DNA from: Paenibacillus sp. FSL R7-0273
Lineage (GTDB): Bacteria > Bacillota > Bacilli > Paenibacillales > Paenibacillaceae
Assembly: GCF_000758625.1 (NCBI RefSeq)
Contig: NZ_CP009283.1
Location: forward strand, 3,607,501 to 3,671,500
Reading direction: 5' to 3'
Length of the DNA: 64,000 bases
Shown: piece after piece, positions 26,908 to 35,120 of the stretch
Layout of the letters: every line of letters starts with the position of its first letter
Numbering within the stretch: position 1 is the stretch's first letter
Program-made: the position numbers and the translations under genes
The notes under the pieces: model-generated
The model's database searches: none
The model's input: only the letters and a program-made list of their open reading frames with translations
Told to the model about the DNA's origin: nothing

Positions 26908-27619
26908 GACATTGTCGGTCCGGGCCAAAGAGGATGAGCTGATGGATGACTTCTCCATGGGCGGTGAGGAGCTTAGTGAAGCATTAAAGCATCTGCGGCG
27001 GCTGAACCGGATTTTTGCAGCTCCCGGCCCCACCAGGGACGGGGTAGAACAGCTCTGGCAGGCCATCGGGCAGCCGCGGAAGCTGAGTATTCTTGATGTA
27101 GGCGCAGGCTCCGGTGATGTAAATGTCAAGCTGCTGGAATGGGCAGACCGGAGAGGAATTGAGCTTGCTATTACACTGGTTGATATGACAGAGGAGGCCT
27201 GCGCAGAAGCAAGGCGTCTGTTCAGACATGAGCCGAGGGTTAGCGTAATGCGGGCCGATCTGCAGGAGCTAGCCGATGCCTCAGCCGATATTGTGACAGG
27301 CTCGCAGTTTGTCCATCATTTTGACGGCCAGCAGCTGGTGGACATGGTGGCGCACATGCGGAGGGCCTCAAGGTATGGTGTGGTGATTAATGATATCCAC
27401 CGTCATCCGGTATCCTATACGGCAGTGTGGCTAACGACCCGGATGATTTCCCGTAACCGGTATATCCGGCATGACGGGCCATTATCCGTGGCTAAAGGGT
27501 TTACGGACAAGGATTGGCAGGAGCTGAAGCATAAGCTTCAGGCCGAAGCGATGACCTATACCTGGAAGCCGCTGTTCCGTTATTCAGTGGTGATCCCTAA
27601 GCAGGTGAGCAGCCGATGA
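26894..27619 (+). CDS. Class I SAM-dependent methyltransferase, polyketide tailoring
   Basis: A 241-aa methyltransferase. The SAM-binding motif I is ILDVGAGSGDVNVKLL near residue 63, and motif II is TLVDMTEEA. GSQFVHHFD occupies the post-motif catalytic region. The start at 26894, with GGAGG upstream inside the PKS gene, overlaps the PKS stop by 14 nt, and its own end overlaps the flavoprotein start. It probably methylates the product of the type III PKS on oxygen or carbon. Confidence 0.85.
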   Translation: MPFFRTLSVRAKEDELMDDFSMGGEELSEALKHLRRLNRIFAAPGPTRDGVEQLWQAIGQPRKLSILDVGAGSGDVNVKLLEWADRRGIELAITLVDMTEEACAEARRLFRHEPRVSVMRADLQELADASADIVTGSQFVHHFDGQQLVDMVAHMRRASRYGVVINDIHRHPVSYTAVWLTTRMISRNRYIRHDGPLSVAKGFTDKDWQELKHKLQAEAMTYTWKPLFRYSVVIPKQVSSR

Positions 27620-28767
27620 TGAAGCAGGCAGATGTAATTGTAGCCGGCGCGGGCATAGCCGGGAGCAGCAGTGCCCTTCAGCTGGCCCGCCTGGGGCACC
27701 GTACAATCCTGCTGGACCGGCATGAATTCCCCAGACACAAAACCTGCGGGGAATTCATGTCCCCGGAGACACAGGAAATGCTGGAGGTGCTCGGCATCAA
27801 CCTCACAAGCCGTACGCCGGCTCCGGGAGTGATGGACCGGGCACGCATAATCCTGCCCCACGGCGGGGAGATCGGGGCACCGCTGCCGGGAAATGCTACA
27901 GGAATTAGCCGGTATGAGCTTGACCGGATTCTTCATGAGAAGGCACAATCGGCCGGAGCTGAAATTGTAACCAAAGCGGTAATTACCGGTATCCGTAAGC
28001 TGGACAATAACAATTACGAAGTAGATACACGGCAGGGGGACAGCAAGGTCTCCTACCAGGCCCGTGCTGTCATCGGTGCCTACGGAACCAAGAAGCCGCG
28101 CGGCATAGCCCCGGCTGCAGAAGATACAAGAGATGATACCGTATATATCGGGATCAAATCCCACTACAGGGGTATAACAATCCCGAGGCAGGTGGAGCTG
28201 TACTTCTGTGAAGGCGGCTATATCGGGATATCGCCGATTGAAGAGGGGAAGGTAAATGTTGCGGCACTGCTGACTCTGGATTCTGTCCAGGGCAGCGGTA
28301 AATCTGTGCAGGAGATACTGCAGACGGCCGCCGGCGGCAATCCCCGGCTGGCCGTGAGGCTCGCAGAGGGAACTGCAGTGCCGGGCACCCAGGTATCCAT
28401 CGCCCCAGTCCGCTTATCGGATACGCCTGAGCCCTGGTCGGAATTCCCGCATATCGGCGATGCCATGCTGATGATCCCGCCGCTCTGCGGGGACGGGATG
28501 TCTATTGCCCTGCGTTCTGCGCTGATCTGCTCAGGCTGGACCGACCGTTACCTCAAGGGAATGATCAGCTATGAGGAGTGGCAGACCGGATATTCGGCGG
28601 AAGCGGAAATGACCTTCACCCGGCTGCTTAGACAGGCGCGGAGGATTCAACGGCTGGCTTTTGCCAGAACCAACAGGCTGTACCCCGGACTGGCCCGGAT
28701 CTTCCCGGGACTGGCCAGATATGTTGTCAAAGCAACGAGACTTCCGGAAACCGGAATGACCCGTTAA
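27616..28767 (+). CDS. FAD-dependent oxidoreductase (geranylgeranyl-reductase/monooxygenase family)
   Basis: A 383-aa flavoprotein. The dinucleotide-binding motif is VIVAGAGIAGSSSALQLARLG at the N-terminus, then LLDRHEFPRHKTCGE, and the second FAD motif is GDAMLMIPPLCGDGM near 280-295. The family contains reductases of isoprenoid chains and hydroxylases of aromatic rings. Next to a type III PKS and methyltransferase, ring hydroxylation to a quinone (as SrsC does) is the best inference; chain reduction is an alternative. Confidence 0.85.
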   Translation: MMKQADVIVAGAGIAGSSSALQLARLGHRTILLDRHEFPRHKTCGEFMSPETQEMLEVLGINLTSRTPAPGVMDRARIILPHGGEIGAPLPGNATGISRYELDRILHEKAQSAGAEIVTKAVITGIRKLDNNNYEVDTRQGDSKVSYQARAVIGAYGTKKPRGIAPAAEDTRDDTVYIGIKSHYRGITIPRQVELYFCEGGYIGISPIEEGKVNVAALLTLDSVQGSGKSVQEILQTAAGGNPRLAVRLAEGTAVPGTQVSIAPVRLSDTPEPWSEFPHIGDAMLMIPPLCGDGMSIALRSALICSGWTDRYLKGMISYEEWQTGYSAEAEMTFTRLLRQARRIQRLAFARTNRLYPGLARIFPGLARYVVKATRLPETGMTR

Positions 28768-28783
28768 TAGTCTGCTGCCGGAA

Positions 28784-28807
28784 GCCGCCTTCGAGGCGGC
28801 TTTTTTT
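28784..28807 (+). terminator. Terminator of the polyketide operon
   Basis: GCCGCCT (28784-28790), loop TCG, AGGCGGC (28794-28800), then T7. Confidence 0.9.
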
Positions 28808-28859
28808 GCTGTCATAATGTATTAGCAATAATAATATATTAATAATAAATACTAATTTA

Positions 28860-28888
28860 TTGAATATCGATAAATATCGTGATAAGAT
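28860..28888 (+). promoter_or_regulatory. Promoter with embedded operator-like palindromes, upstream of the DUF817 gene
   Basis: TTGAAT (28860-28865), 17-nt spacer, TAAGAT (28883-28888). The spacer carries TATCGATA (28865-28872) and TATCGTGATA (28875-28884), two short palindromes 10 nt apart, which suggests regulated expression. Confidence 0.55.
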
Positions 28889-28911
28889 ACTGACAACCAT
28901 ATTCAAGAGAG

Positions 28912-29691
28912 GTGTTTAAAATCAGGAATTCCATTACACAGCTGCTGCACTTCGGGTACCATCAGGCGATGAGCTGTATTTTCCCGGTGGCTATATTCGG
29001 GACCCTGGCGCTTTCCGGTATTATAGACCTTCCGTTCATCCACCGCTATGATGCCATTCTGCTCATTCTGCTTGCCGTCCAATACCTGATGTACCGCAGC
29101 GGACTGGAAACACTGGATGAGATTAAGGTTATCTGTGTCTTTCATATCATCGGCCTGCTTCTGGAGATCTACAAGGTCAGTATGGGCTCCTGGGCATACC
29201 CTGAACCGGGCTTCAGTAAAATATTCGGTGTGCCGCTGTACAGCGGATTTATGTATGCCAGTGTGGCAAGCTTCATGTGCCAGATCTGGCGCAGGCTGAA
29301 GATGGATATGACCGGCTGGCCGGGCATCGTCCCGGCAGGACTCTTGGGCGGAGCCATTTACCTGAACTTTTTTACCCATCATTTTATTCCGGATTTCCGC
29401 TGGTGGCTTAAAGGGCTGGTGCTCCTCGTGTTCTGGCGGACCTGGATCATCTACCGTGTGCGGAATGTTACATACCGGATGCCGCTGACACTGGCGTTTG
29501 TAATCGTGGGCTTTTTTATCTGGCTGGCCGAGAACATCGCAACGTTCTTTAATGCCTGGAAGTATCCGGATCAGCATCAGGCGTGGCAGATGGTCGGCTT
29601 CGGCAAAATCAGCTCCTGGTTTCTGCTGGTTATTATCAGTGTCATTATCGTTGCTCAGCTTAAGCATGTGAAGGCAGGAAGGGGCAGCTGA
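28912..29691 (+). CDS. DUF817 family membrane protein
   Basis: A roughly 257-259-aa integral membrane protein with about eight hydrophobic segments. The motif WAYPEPGFSKIFGVPLYSGF near residues 93-112 and NFFTHHF near 155 are those of DUF817 proteins, whose function is unknown. The start is uncertain: the GTG at 28912 falls inside the only SD-like sequence (GAGAGGTG), which would leave ATC at 28921 at normal spacing. It is separated from the polyketide operon by a terminator and has its own promoter. Confidence 0.8.
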   Translation: MFKIRNSITQLLHFGYHQAMSCIFPVAIFGTLALSGIIDLPFIHRYDAILLILLAVQYLMYRSGLETLDEIKVICVFHIIGLLLEIYKVSMGSWAYPEPGFSKIFGVPLYSGFMYASVASFMCQIWRRLKMDMTGWPGIVPAGLLGGAIYLNFFTHHFIPDFRWWLKGLVLLVFWRTWIIYRVRNVTYRMPLTLAFVIVGFFIWLAENIATFFNAWKYPDQHQAWQMVGFGKISSWFLLVIISVIIVAQLKHVKAGRGS

Positions 29692-29789
29692 CTTTTGATA
29701 GCTGTCCCTTTATGTAGATATACATAACTTCCTATTACCAGATTTGAGTGGTATGCCGATATAGTCCTAACCAAGATTACTTCTGACTA

Positions 29790-32207
29790 ATGCCAGAATG
29801 GAGCGGATATATCAACGAAATGACACTGCAAATTATATTATTATTTGTCCCGTTTCTGTTTCTGTTCGTCCTCGGATTCGAAATTTATCTGAAAAACCCC
29901 CGGAACAGGATGAACCGCCTATGTATGCTGCTGATGATCTCGTTCAGCATGTTTTTTCTTGGAGGCTTCTTTGCCAACATGGTTGACCTGGAAGATGCTG
30001 TTTATGTATTGGTGTATGTGAAATATATCAGTGTCTTTATTACAATGATGCTGAGCATCTATATGCTGTATTCAATCAGTAAGGTTTCAATTCAAAGGAA
30101 GCTTAAGCATATGCTCTGCTTAATGCCGCTGCTGGGCATTCTGCCGGTGGTCAGCAGTGCACCTGAAAGCCTTGTAACGATAAGTCCGGGTCCATACTGG
30201 CGGCATGAGCAGCTTGCGCCTGAGCTTCTGGCTGCCATCTTTGTCATTACAGGATATACCTTTATGTTGATGCTTCTGTTCATCGGGAGCGGAACCCGGC
30301 AGGGGGCGCGTAGAAAATGGCAGCCTAAAGAGCTTCAGCGTATGGAGTGGATCAAAAAAGGGCTGCTGTTCAGCCTGCTCTGGGCTCTGTTCTGGGCGGT
30401 TGTCTCAGCCATTAGTGACGCATTCAGCCCTGGCAGCCTGCTCGGTGAGCTTCCTTACGATACACTTCCGGCTTACTGTATCATGATCTGGGGATTTTTT
30501 ATCCGGTATGCTGTTGTCCGGTTTGATTTTCTTGCTTCCCCCGGACGGCGGTACGAATTGCTGTTTGCGCTTTCTAAACAGGGGATCGCCCTGATTAACG
30601 ACAAGGGAATCGCGGTGGAAATGAATAGCGCGTTCCGGACCATGTTCGGCATTATGCTGCTTGAGCCACAAGAGCGGATAAACGTGATGAGATTTCTTCC
30701 GCAGGAGCACAAGGCGAGATTAAAGGAAGTGTTCGATAAGTCCTTTGCATCGCAGACCCCCATGCATGCGGAGATGGAGATGATTAATTACGCCGGAGAG
30801 CAGATGTTTGTTGAGTTCGACAGCGATTATCTGGAAATTAACGGACAATTATTCTGCTATCTGGTTACACGTGAAATAACAGATAAGAAGCATACGGAGC
30901 TCAGGCTCCAGAAGCTAGCCTATCAGGATAATCTGACAGGCCTAGGTAACCGGCTGTTTTTCATGGAGAAATTGGAGGCTGTACTTAGCGAAATGGAAGA
31001 CAGGGGCGGGCCGGTCGCTGTCCTGCTGCTGGATCTTGATCAGTTTAAGTGGATAAATGACACACTCGGCCATGCCGCCGGAGATATGCTGCTTCAGCAT
31101 GTGGGGAAACAGCTTGAAGAGGCTTTGCCGCAGACATCGGTTGTAGCCCGGCTGGGCGGAGATGAATTTGCGGTTACGATGCCGGTTGCTGATACAGGTG
31201 AGGCCTTTAGCTTTGCAAAAGTGCTTTTGTCCGCGCTGCAGCAGCCAAATAATGTCCTCGGCAAATCCTACACCTTGTCCGCTTCAATCGGGATCAGCAT
31301 CGCACCTGATGACGGGAGTACCGGCGGGCTGCTGCTTAGCAACTCGGATACTGCCATGTACGCAGCGAAGCAGGCCGGCCGCAACCAGTACAGCAAATAT
31401 ACGCCTGAGCTGAAAGCAATGGCCGAACGCAACCTCTCACTGGTGAACGGGCTGGGATCAGCGCTTACAAACAATGAGTTCTCACTGCATTACCAGCCGC
31501 AGGTTGATATCCGTACAAATAAAATCATGGGCGTTGAGGCATTGCTGCGCTGGAGCTCTCCGGAGCTTGGCGCCGTTTCACCGGCACAATTCATTCCTAT
31601 AGCGGAAGAGACGGGGATGATTACTGCAATCGGTGACTGGGTGCTGAACGATGCCTTCCGGCAGGCGAGGCTGTGGATTGATCAGGGGCATACCGGCATC
31701 AAAGTGTCCGTTAACCTGTCTGCGCATCAGCTCAAGGAACCGCTATTTGCCGCGAATATAGACAAGCTGCTGAAGCATTATAAGCTTCCTGCGCACAATA
31801 TCTGCCTTGAGATAACCGAAAGCACAGCCATATTTGATCCGCAGAAATCGCTGGAAATATGTGAGGAGCTGGTCGAGCTGGGGGTTGTGCTGGCTATTGA
31901 TGATTTCGGAACAGGCTATTCCTCCTTGAATATGCTGAACCGTTTCCCGTTCGGTTACATCAAGATCGACCGTTCACTCGTCCAGAATATTACAACCCAG
32001 CCTAAGGATGCTGCTGTGATTCAGACGATGATCGAATTATCCGGCCGCCTGGATATGCAGGTCATTGCCGAAGGTGTGGAAACCCCGGAACAGCTGTCAC
32101 TGCTGAAGGCGCTGGGTTGTCATAAGGTTCAGGGCTATCTCTGCGGACGCCCGATGCCTGCCGGGCAGATTACGGATACTCTTAGCGAAGACCTCATTCA
32201 GGCATAA
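29790..32207 (+). CDS. Cyclic-di-GMP turnover protein: membrane sensor-PAS-GGDEF-EAL
   Basis: An 805-aa protein. Residues 10-250 hold about seven membrane helices, about 265-375 a PAS domain ([19 protein letters not shown]), about 380-540 a GGDEF domain with intact RLGGDEFAV near 453-461, and about 555-800 an EAL domain with intact [16 protein letters not shown] and AEGVETPEQ. Both cyclase and phosphodiesterase sites look catalytically complete. The RxxD inhibitory site before GGDEF is absent (PQTS there). Neither ATG 29790 nor ATG 29820 has a good SD. It stands alone. Its signal is probably sensed by the membrane domain. Confidence 0.92.
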   Translation: MPEWSGYINEMTLQIILLFVPFLFLFVLGFEIYLKNPRNRMNRLCMLLMISFSMFFLGGFFANMVDLEDAVYVLVYVKYISVFITMMLSIYMLYSISKVSIQRKLKHMLCLMPLLGILPVVSSAPESLVTISPGPYWRHEQLAPELLAAIFVITGYTFMLMLLFIGSGTRQGARRKWQPKELQRMEWIKKGLLFSLLWALFWAVVSAISDAFSPGSLLGELPYDTLPAYCIMIWGFFIRYAVVRFDFLASPGRRYELLFALSKQGIALINDKGIAVEMNSAFRTMFGIMLLEPQERINVMRFLPQEHKARLKEVFDKSFASQTPMHAEMEMINYAGEQMFVEFDSDYLEINGQLFCYLVTREITDKKHTELRLQKLAYQDNLTGLGNRLFFMEKLEAVLSEMEDRGGPVAVLLLDLDQFKWINDTLGHAAGDMLLQHVGKQLEEALPQTSVVARLGGDEFAVTMPVADTGEAFSFAKVLLSALQQPNNVLGKSYTLSASIGISIAPDDGSTGGLLLSNSDTAMYAAKQAGRNQYSKYTPELKAMAERNLSLVNGLGSALTNNEFSLHYQPQVDIRTNKIMGVEALLRWSSPELGAVSPAQFIPIAEETGMITAIGDWVLNDAFRQARLWIDQGHTGIKVSVNLSAHQLKEPLFAANIDKLLKHYKLPAHNICLEITESTAIFDPQKSLEICEELVELGVVLAIDDFGTGYSSLNMLNRFPFGYIKIDRSLVQNITTQPKDAAVIQTMIELSGRLDMQVIAEGVETPEQLSLLKALGCHKVQGYLCGRPMPAGQITDTLSEDLIQA

Positions 32208-32234
32208 AAAAGGCCTGCACGTAAAGTGCAGGCC
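32206..32234 (-). terminator. Terminator of the CNNM-like gene pair
   Basis: GGCCTGCAC (32212-32220) pairs with GTGCAGGCC (32226-32234). On the minus strand it is followed by T6. It overlaps the stop codon of the GGDEF-EAL gene on the other strand. Confidence 0.85.
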
Positions 32235-32261
32235 GCGTAATACTGTTATTTATCAAAGAGT

Positions 32262-33323
32262 TTAATTCAAAGATGGACTTACATTAAGGCTCTCATCCCG
32301 GATATCACCGACGATTTCCTCCAGCAGATCCTCCATCGTCACAATACCGGTAATGGCGCCGGCTGCGTCCGTTACAGCAGCCATATGAACCCGGGTCTGC
32401 TGCATTCTCAGCAGCACATCCCGCAGGTTCTTAGTGGCTGGGAACTTCGGAATATCGTGGATATAGGATTGCCAGTTAGTTGCTCTGCCGGCGGCGATGC
32501 TGGTCAGCATCTCCTTGGTGTTCACATATCCGCTGTACCGTCCGCTTCCATCGGCAGCAATTACAGGATAACGGGTATAATCATGTACGCCAAGCACCTC
32601 GATCAGCTGCTCAACAGACATGCCAGCCTGCAGTGTAACCACGTTGGATACCGGTACAATAATTTCACCCAGCGTCCGCTCATCGAAGGCAAAGATGTTG
32701 TTCAGGTAGACCAGTTCCGTTTTGTTAATTTCGCCGCTTTCATAGCTCTGATCAACAATCCATTTCAGCTCTTCCTCGGAATGGACCGTTTCATGGCCGG
32801 CAGGCTTCACTCCGAAGATACGAAGCAGCAGCCGGGCGGAGCCGTTAAGAGCTGTAATGAACGGATACGTGATTTTACCGAACCAGAACAACGGGGGAGC
32901 CAGCAGCAGCGTCATTTTCTCGGCATACTGGATGGCAAGGGTTTTAGGTGCAAGCTCTCCGATAACCACATGCAAAAAGGTGATGATCGACAATGCAATC
33001 AGGTAAGACAGCAGGGTAGACAATGCCGCCGGGACGCCCATCTGGTCAAACAGCGGATGCAGAATCCGTTCAACCGTCGGCTCACCCAGCGCCCCGAGCA
33101 CCAGTGCGGTAATGGTTATACCGAGCTGGCAGGCGGACAAATAGTAGTCGAGATCATGTGCCACCTTTTTGGCGGTTATTGCTTTTTTGTTGCCTTCACT
33201 AATTAACTGGTCGATACGTGACATACGTACTTTTAGAATCGCAAACTCGGCTCCGACAAAAAAAGCGGTAAGACCGATGAAAATCGCAACCATAATTAAA
33301 TTTATCGTTATAACTCCGTCCAA
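32262..33323 (-). CDS. CNNM/HlyC-type membrane protein with CBS pair, lacking the CorC_HlyC domain
   Basis: A 353-aa protein: DUF21/CNNM transmembrane domain (about 5-190, motif FVGAEFAILKVRMSR) and two CBS domains (about 210-340, ending GIVTMEDLLEEIVGDI). It ends just after the CBS pair, so the usual C-terminal CorC_HlyC domain is missing compared with the paralogue upstream. The family is linked to Mg2+ export (MpfA of Bacillus) or other cation transport. The start is TTG, 23 nt from a perfect GGAGGTGA, with a hairpin in between. It lies 52 nt after its paralogue, in one operon. Confidence 0.88.
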   Translation of the reverse strand: MDGVITINLIMVAIFIGLTAFFVGAEFAILKVRMSRIDQLISEGNKKAITAKKVAHDLDYYLSACQLGITITALVLGALGEPTVERILHPLFDQMGVPAALSTLLSYLIALSIITFLHVVIGELAPKTLAIQYAEKMTLLLAPPLFWFGKITYPFITALNGSARLLLRIFGVKPAGHETVHSEEELKWIVDQSYESGEINKTELVYLNNIFAFDERTLGEIIVPVSNVVTLQAGMSVEQLIEVLGVHDYTRYPVIAADGSGRYSGYVNTKEMLTSIAAGRATNWQSYIHDIPKFPATKNLRDVLLRMQQTRVHMAAVTDAAGAITGIVTMEDLLEEIVGDIRDESLNVSPSLN

Positions 33324-33328
33324 AGTTT

Positions 33329-33354
33329 TCCCTCAGCGTGAGGGATTCACCTCC
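33329..33354 (-). promoter_or_regulatory. Ribosome site separated from the TTG start by a hairpin (second CNNM gene)
   Basis: On the minus strand GGAGGTGA (33354-33347) is followed by one T, a TCCCTC/GAGGGA hairpin (33345-33329, 5-nt loop), five more nt, then TTG. If the hairpin folds, the effective SD-to-start spacing is 6 nt; unfolded it is 23. Confidence 0.65.
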
Positions 33355-33375
33355 AAAGTAATAGATAAGACATTC

Positions 33376-34692
33376 TTAATGCTGTACCTGCGGCTGTTTG
33401 TAGTGGAGAATGACCTGCTTGATCTGGAAATTATCCATTTCCATGATCGTCCAGCTTTGTCCTCCGGCCTTGAATTCATATCCCGCTTCAACAGATGTGC
33501 CTTCACGGAACTGAATCCAGCCTCCGATGGTGTCAATTTCCTCGCTGTCCTCAAACGTAAAGCCGAACTGCTCCTCGATATCCTCCAGCAGCACACGGCC
33601 GCTGATGACATAGGTCTGTTCATCAATCCGCTGAATTTCCGACACCTCGTCAGCATCGAATTCATCGCGGATCTCTCCGACCAGCTCCTCCAGAATATCC
33701 TCCAGCGTAAGAATTCCGGCAGTACCGCCGTATTCGTCAATGACCAGAGCCATATGCATCTGCTCCTGCTGCATCTTCAGCATCGCTTCCTTGATCGGCG
33801 TTACCGAGGCTACAGTAGGGAGGCTGCGGACGAATTCCTTCAGGTGAGGCTCGCGGCCGGCAATAATATGCGGAAGCATCTTTTTCACATTGACCACACC
33901 AAGCACTCTGTCCTTGTTCCCGGTCTCAATAACCGGATAACGGGTATAGTTATTGGTGTCGAGAATGCTGATAATATCTTCAGTAGACATGTCATATTCC
34001 AGCGCTACCATGCCGGTTCTCGGAATCATGATATCCTTGGCTATACGCTCATCGAAGGAAAATACATTCTCAAGATACTCCAGCTTTTGTTCATTGATTT
34101 CGCCGCCTTCAAAGCTCTGGGCCATAATGATCCGCAGCTCTTCTTCCGAATAATGCTCCTCATGGCCGGCAGGCTTGACGCCGAACATGCGCAGAATGAC
34201 CCGGGAGGTTCCGTTCAGCGCCACGATAAACGGGTGCATGATTTTACCGAACCAGTAAAGAGGCGGGGAGAGGAGAAGCGTAAGCTTTTCAGAAAATTGA
34301 ATAGCCAGTGTTTTGGGTGCCATCTCTCCGACAACCACATGCAGGAAGGTTACAAATATAAAGGCAATTGCATAAGACGCTACAGAAGCCGAAGCTTCGG
34401 ATACATCTAAATAATCAAAAACAGGGTAAAGGATGCGCTCAACCGCCGGTTTACCGATTGCACCAAGCCCCAGGGCTGTTACAGTGATACCGAGCTGGCA
34501 GGCTGACAGGTAGTAGTCGAGGTCGCCGACCACTTTTTTAGCTAAAACTGCTTTTTTGTTGCCTTCATCAATCAGCTGTTCAATCCGTGACATCCGCATT
34601 TTTACGGCTGCAAATTCCGAAGCTACAAAAAAAGCCGTCATTACAATTAATATTGCAAGGATAATTAGGTTAGTTAAGGTTATTAAATCCAA
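33376..34692 (-). CDS. CNNM/HlyC-type membrane protein, full length (DUF21-CBS-CBS-CorC_HlyC)
   Basis: A 438-aa protein: DUF21 transmembrane domain (about 5-195, motif FVASEFAAVKMRMSR), CBS pair (about 210-340, EYGGTAGILTLEDILEELVGEI) and CorC_HlyC domain (about 355-430, GRVLLEDIEEQFG and DTIGGWI). Bacterial members take part in Mg2+ efflux. The TTG start, 22 nt from GGAGGTGA across a hairpin, is shared with the paralogue downstream. The 5' leader is about 170 nt long and contains a candidate 13-codon leader ORF. Both genes likely form one unit ending at 32206. Confidence 0.9.
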   Translation of the reverse strand: MDLITLTNLIILAILIVMTAFFVASEFAAVKMRMSRIEQLIDEGNKKAVLAKKVVGDLDYYLSACQLGITVTALGLGAIGKPAVERILYPVFDYLDVSEASASVASYAIAFIFVTFLHVVVGEMAPKTLAIQFSEKLTLLLSPPLYWFGKIMHPFIVALNGTSRVILRMFGVKPAGHEEHYSEEELRIIMAQSFEGGEINEQKLEYLENVFSFDERIAKDIMIPRTGMVALEYDMSTEDIISILDTNNYTRYPVIETGNKDRVLGVVNVKKMLPHIIAGREPHLKEFVRSLPTVASVTPIKEAMLKMQQEQMHMALVIDEYGGTAGILTLEDILEELVGEIRDEFDADEVSEIQRIDEQTYVISGRVLLEDIEEQFGFTFEDSEEIDTIGGWIQFREGTSVEAGYEFKAGGQSWTIMEMDNFQIKQVILHYKQPQVQH

Positions 34693-34697
34693 TCCTT

Positions 34698-34722
34698 TCC
34701 CTCAAAAGAGGGATTCACCTCC
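34698..34722 (-). promoter_or_regulatory. Ribosome site separated from the TTG start by a hairpin (first CNNM gene)
   Basis: On the minus strand GGAGGTGA (34722-34715) is followed by one nt, a TCCCTC/GAGGGA hairpin (34713-34698, 4-nt loop), five nt and TTG at 34692. The effective spacing with the hairpin folded is 6 nt, identical to that of the second gene, although loop sequences differ. Confidence 0.65.
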
Positions 34723-34792
34723 AAGTTGAATTAAGGACGTATTTGTGAATCAAACGTAAGGGCCGGGTTACTCATACAGCCGTAGAAGCGGA

Positions 34793-34834
34793 TCAATGTA
34801 GGAGCACAATCCATTTGCAATATCGCCTTCCCAT
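34793..34834 (-). CDS. Candidate 13-aa leader peptide upstream of the CNNM genes
   Basis: In the leader of the CNNM transcript an ATG at 34834 opens a 13-codon frame (MGRRYCKWIVLLH) ending at a TGA. A strong G-rich ribosome site, GGAGGGGGG (34852-34844), lies 9 nt upstream. It starts about 30 nt after a probable -10 box. Translation is unproven; a role in controlling the cation-transport genes is inference. Confidence 0.3.
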   Translation of the reverse strand: MGRRYCKWIVLLH

Positions 34835-34868
34835 TATTGTTCGCCCCCCTCCATAAGATATACGAATG

Positions 34869-34877
34869 AGTATAGCA
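34869..34877 (-). promoter_or_regulatory. Extended -10 promoter of the CNNM operon
   Basis: Minus-strand TGCTATACT (34877-34869) matches an extended -10 element (TGnTATAAT type). No clear -35 box is seen at 17 nt. It would place transcription start near 34862. Confidence 0.4.
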
Positions 34878-34990
34878 TAATTCAACCCCAACCATCCAGT
34901 TGCACGTCATGGTTCGGGTTGTAAAGTAACTGTATTTATGAAATTTACTGAAGCGGGAGAGACTATATTGATAACATGTATAATGAGGAT

Positions 34991-35031
34991 TTCCTGATTT
35001 ATAACCGCCGGAAGCAGCAATAAATCAGGAA
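34991..35031. repeat. Perfect 12-bp inverted repeat of unknown role
   Basis: TTCCTGATTTAT (34991-35002) and ATAAATCAGGAA (35020-35031) enclose a 17-nt loop. A TATAAT-like box lies just upstream on the plus strand (34977-34982) after TTGATA. No T tract follows, so it is not a standard terminator. The remaining 34900-35120 sequence shows no gene. Confidence 0.55.
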
Positions 35032-35120
35032 AGGTGAAGGATCCGGGCCGGGGAATCTAAAAGCTGGATTTGACCGTCACAGAAAGTTCATACTAATCGT
35101 CTGCGAACGTATTAAAAAAG

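Noticed and set aside
34723..34862. Mg2+ riboswitch (M-box) or Mn2+ (yybP) riboswitch before the CNNM genes
   Set aside because: None of the conserved core sequences of these riboswitches could be found; only the hairpin and the short frame stand out.
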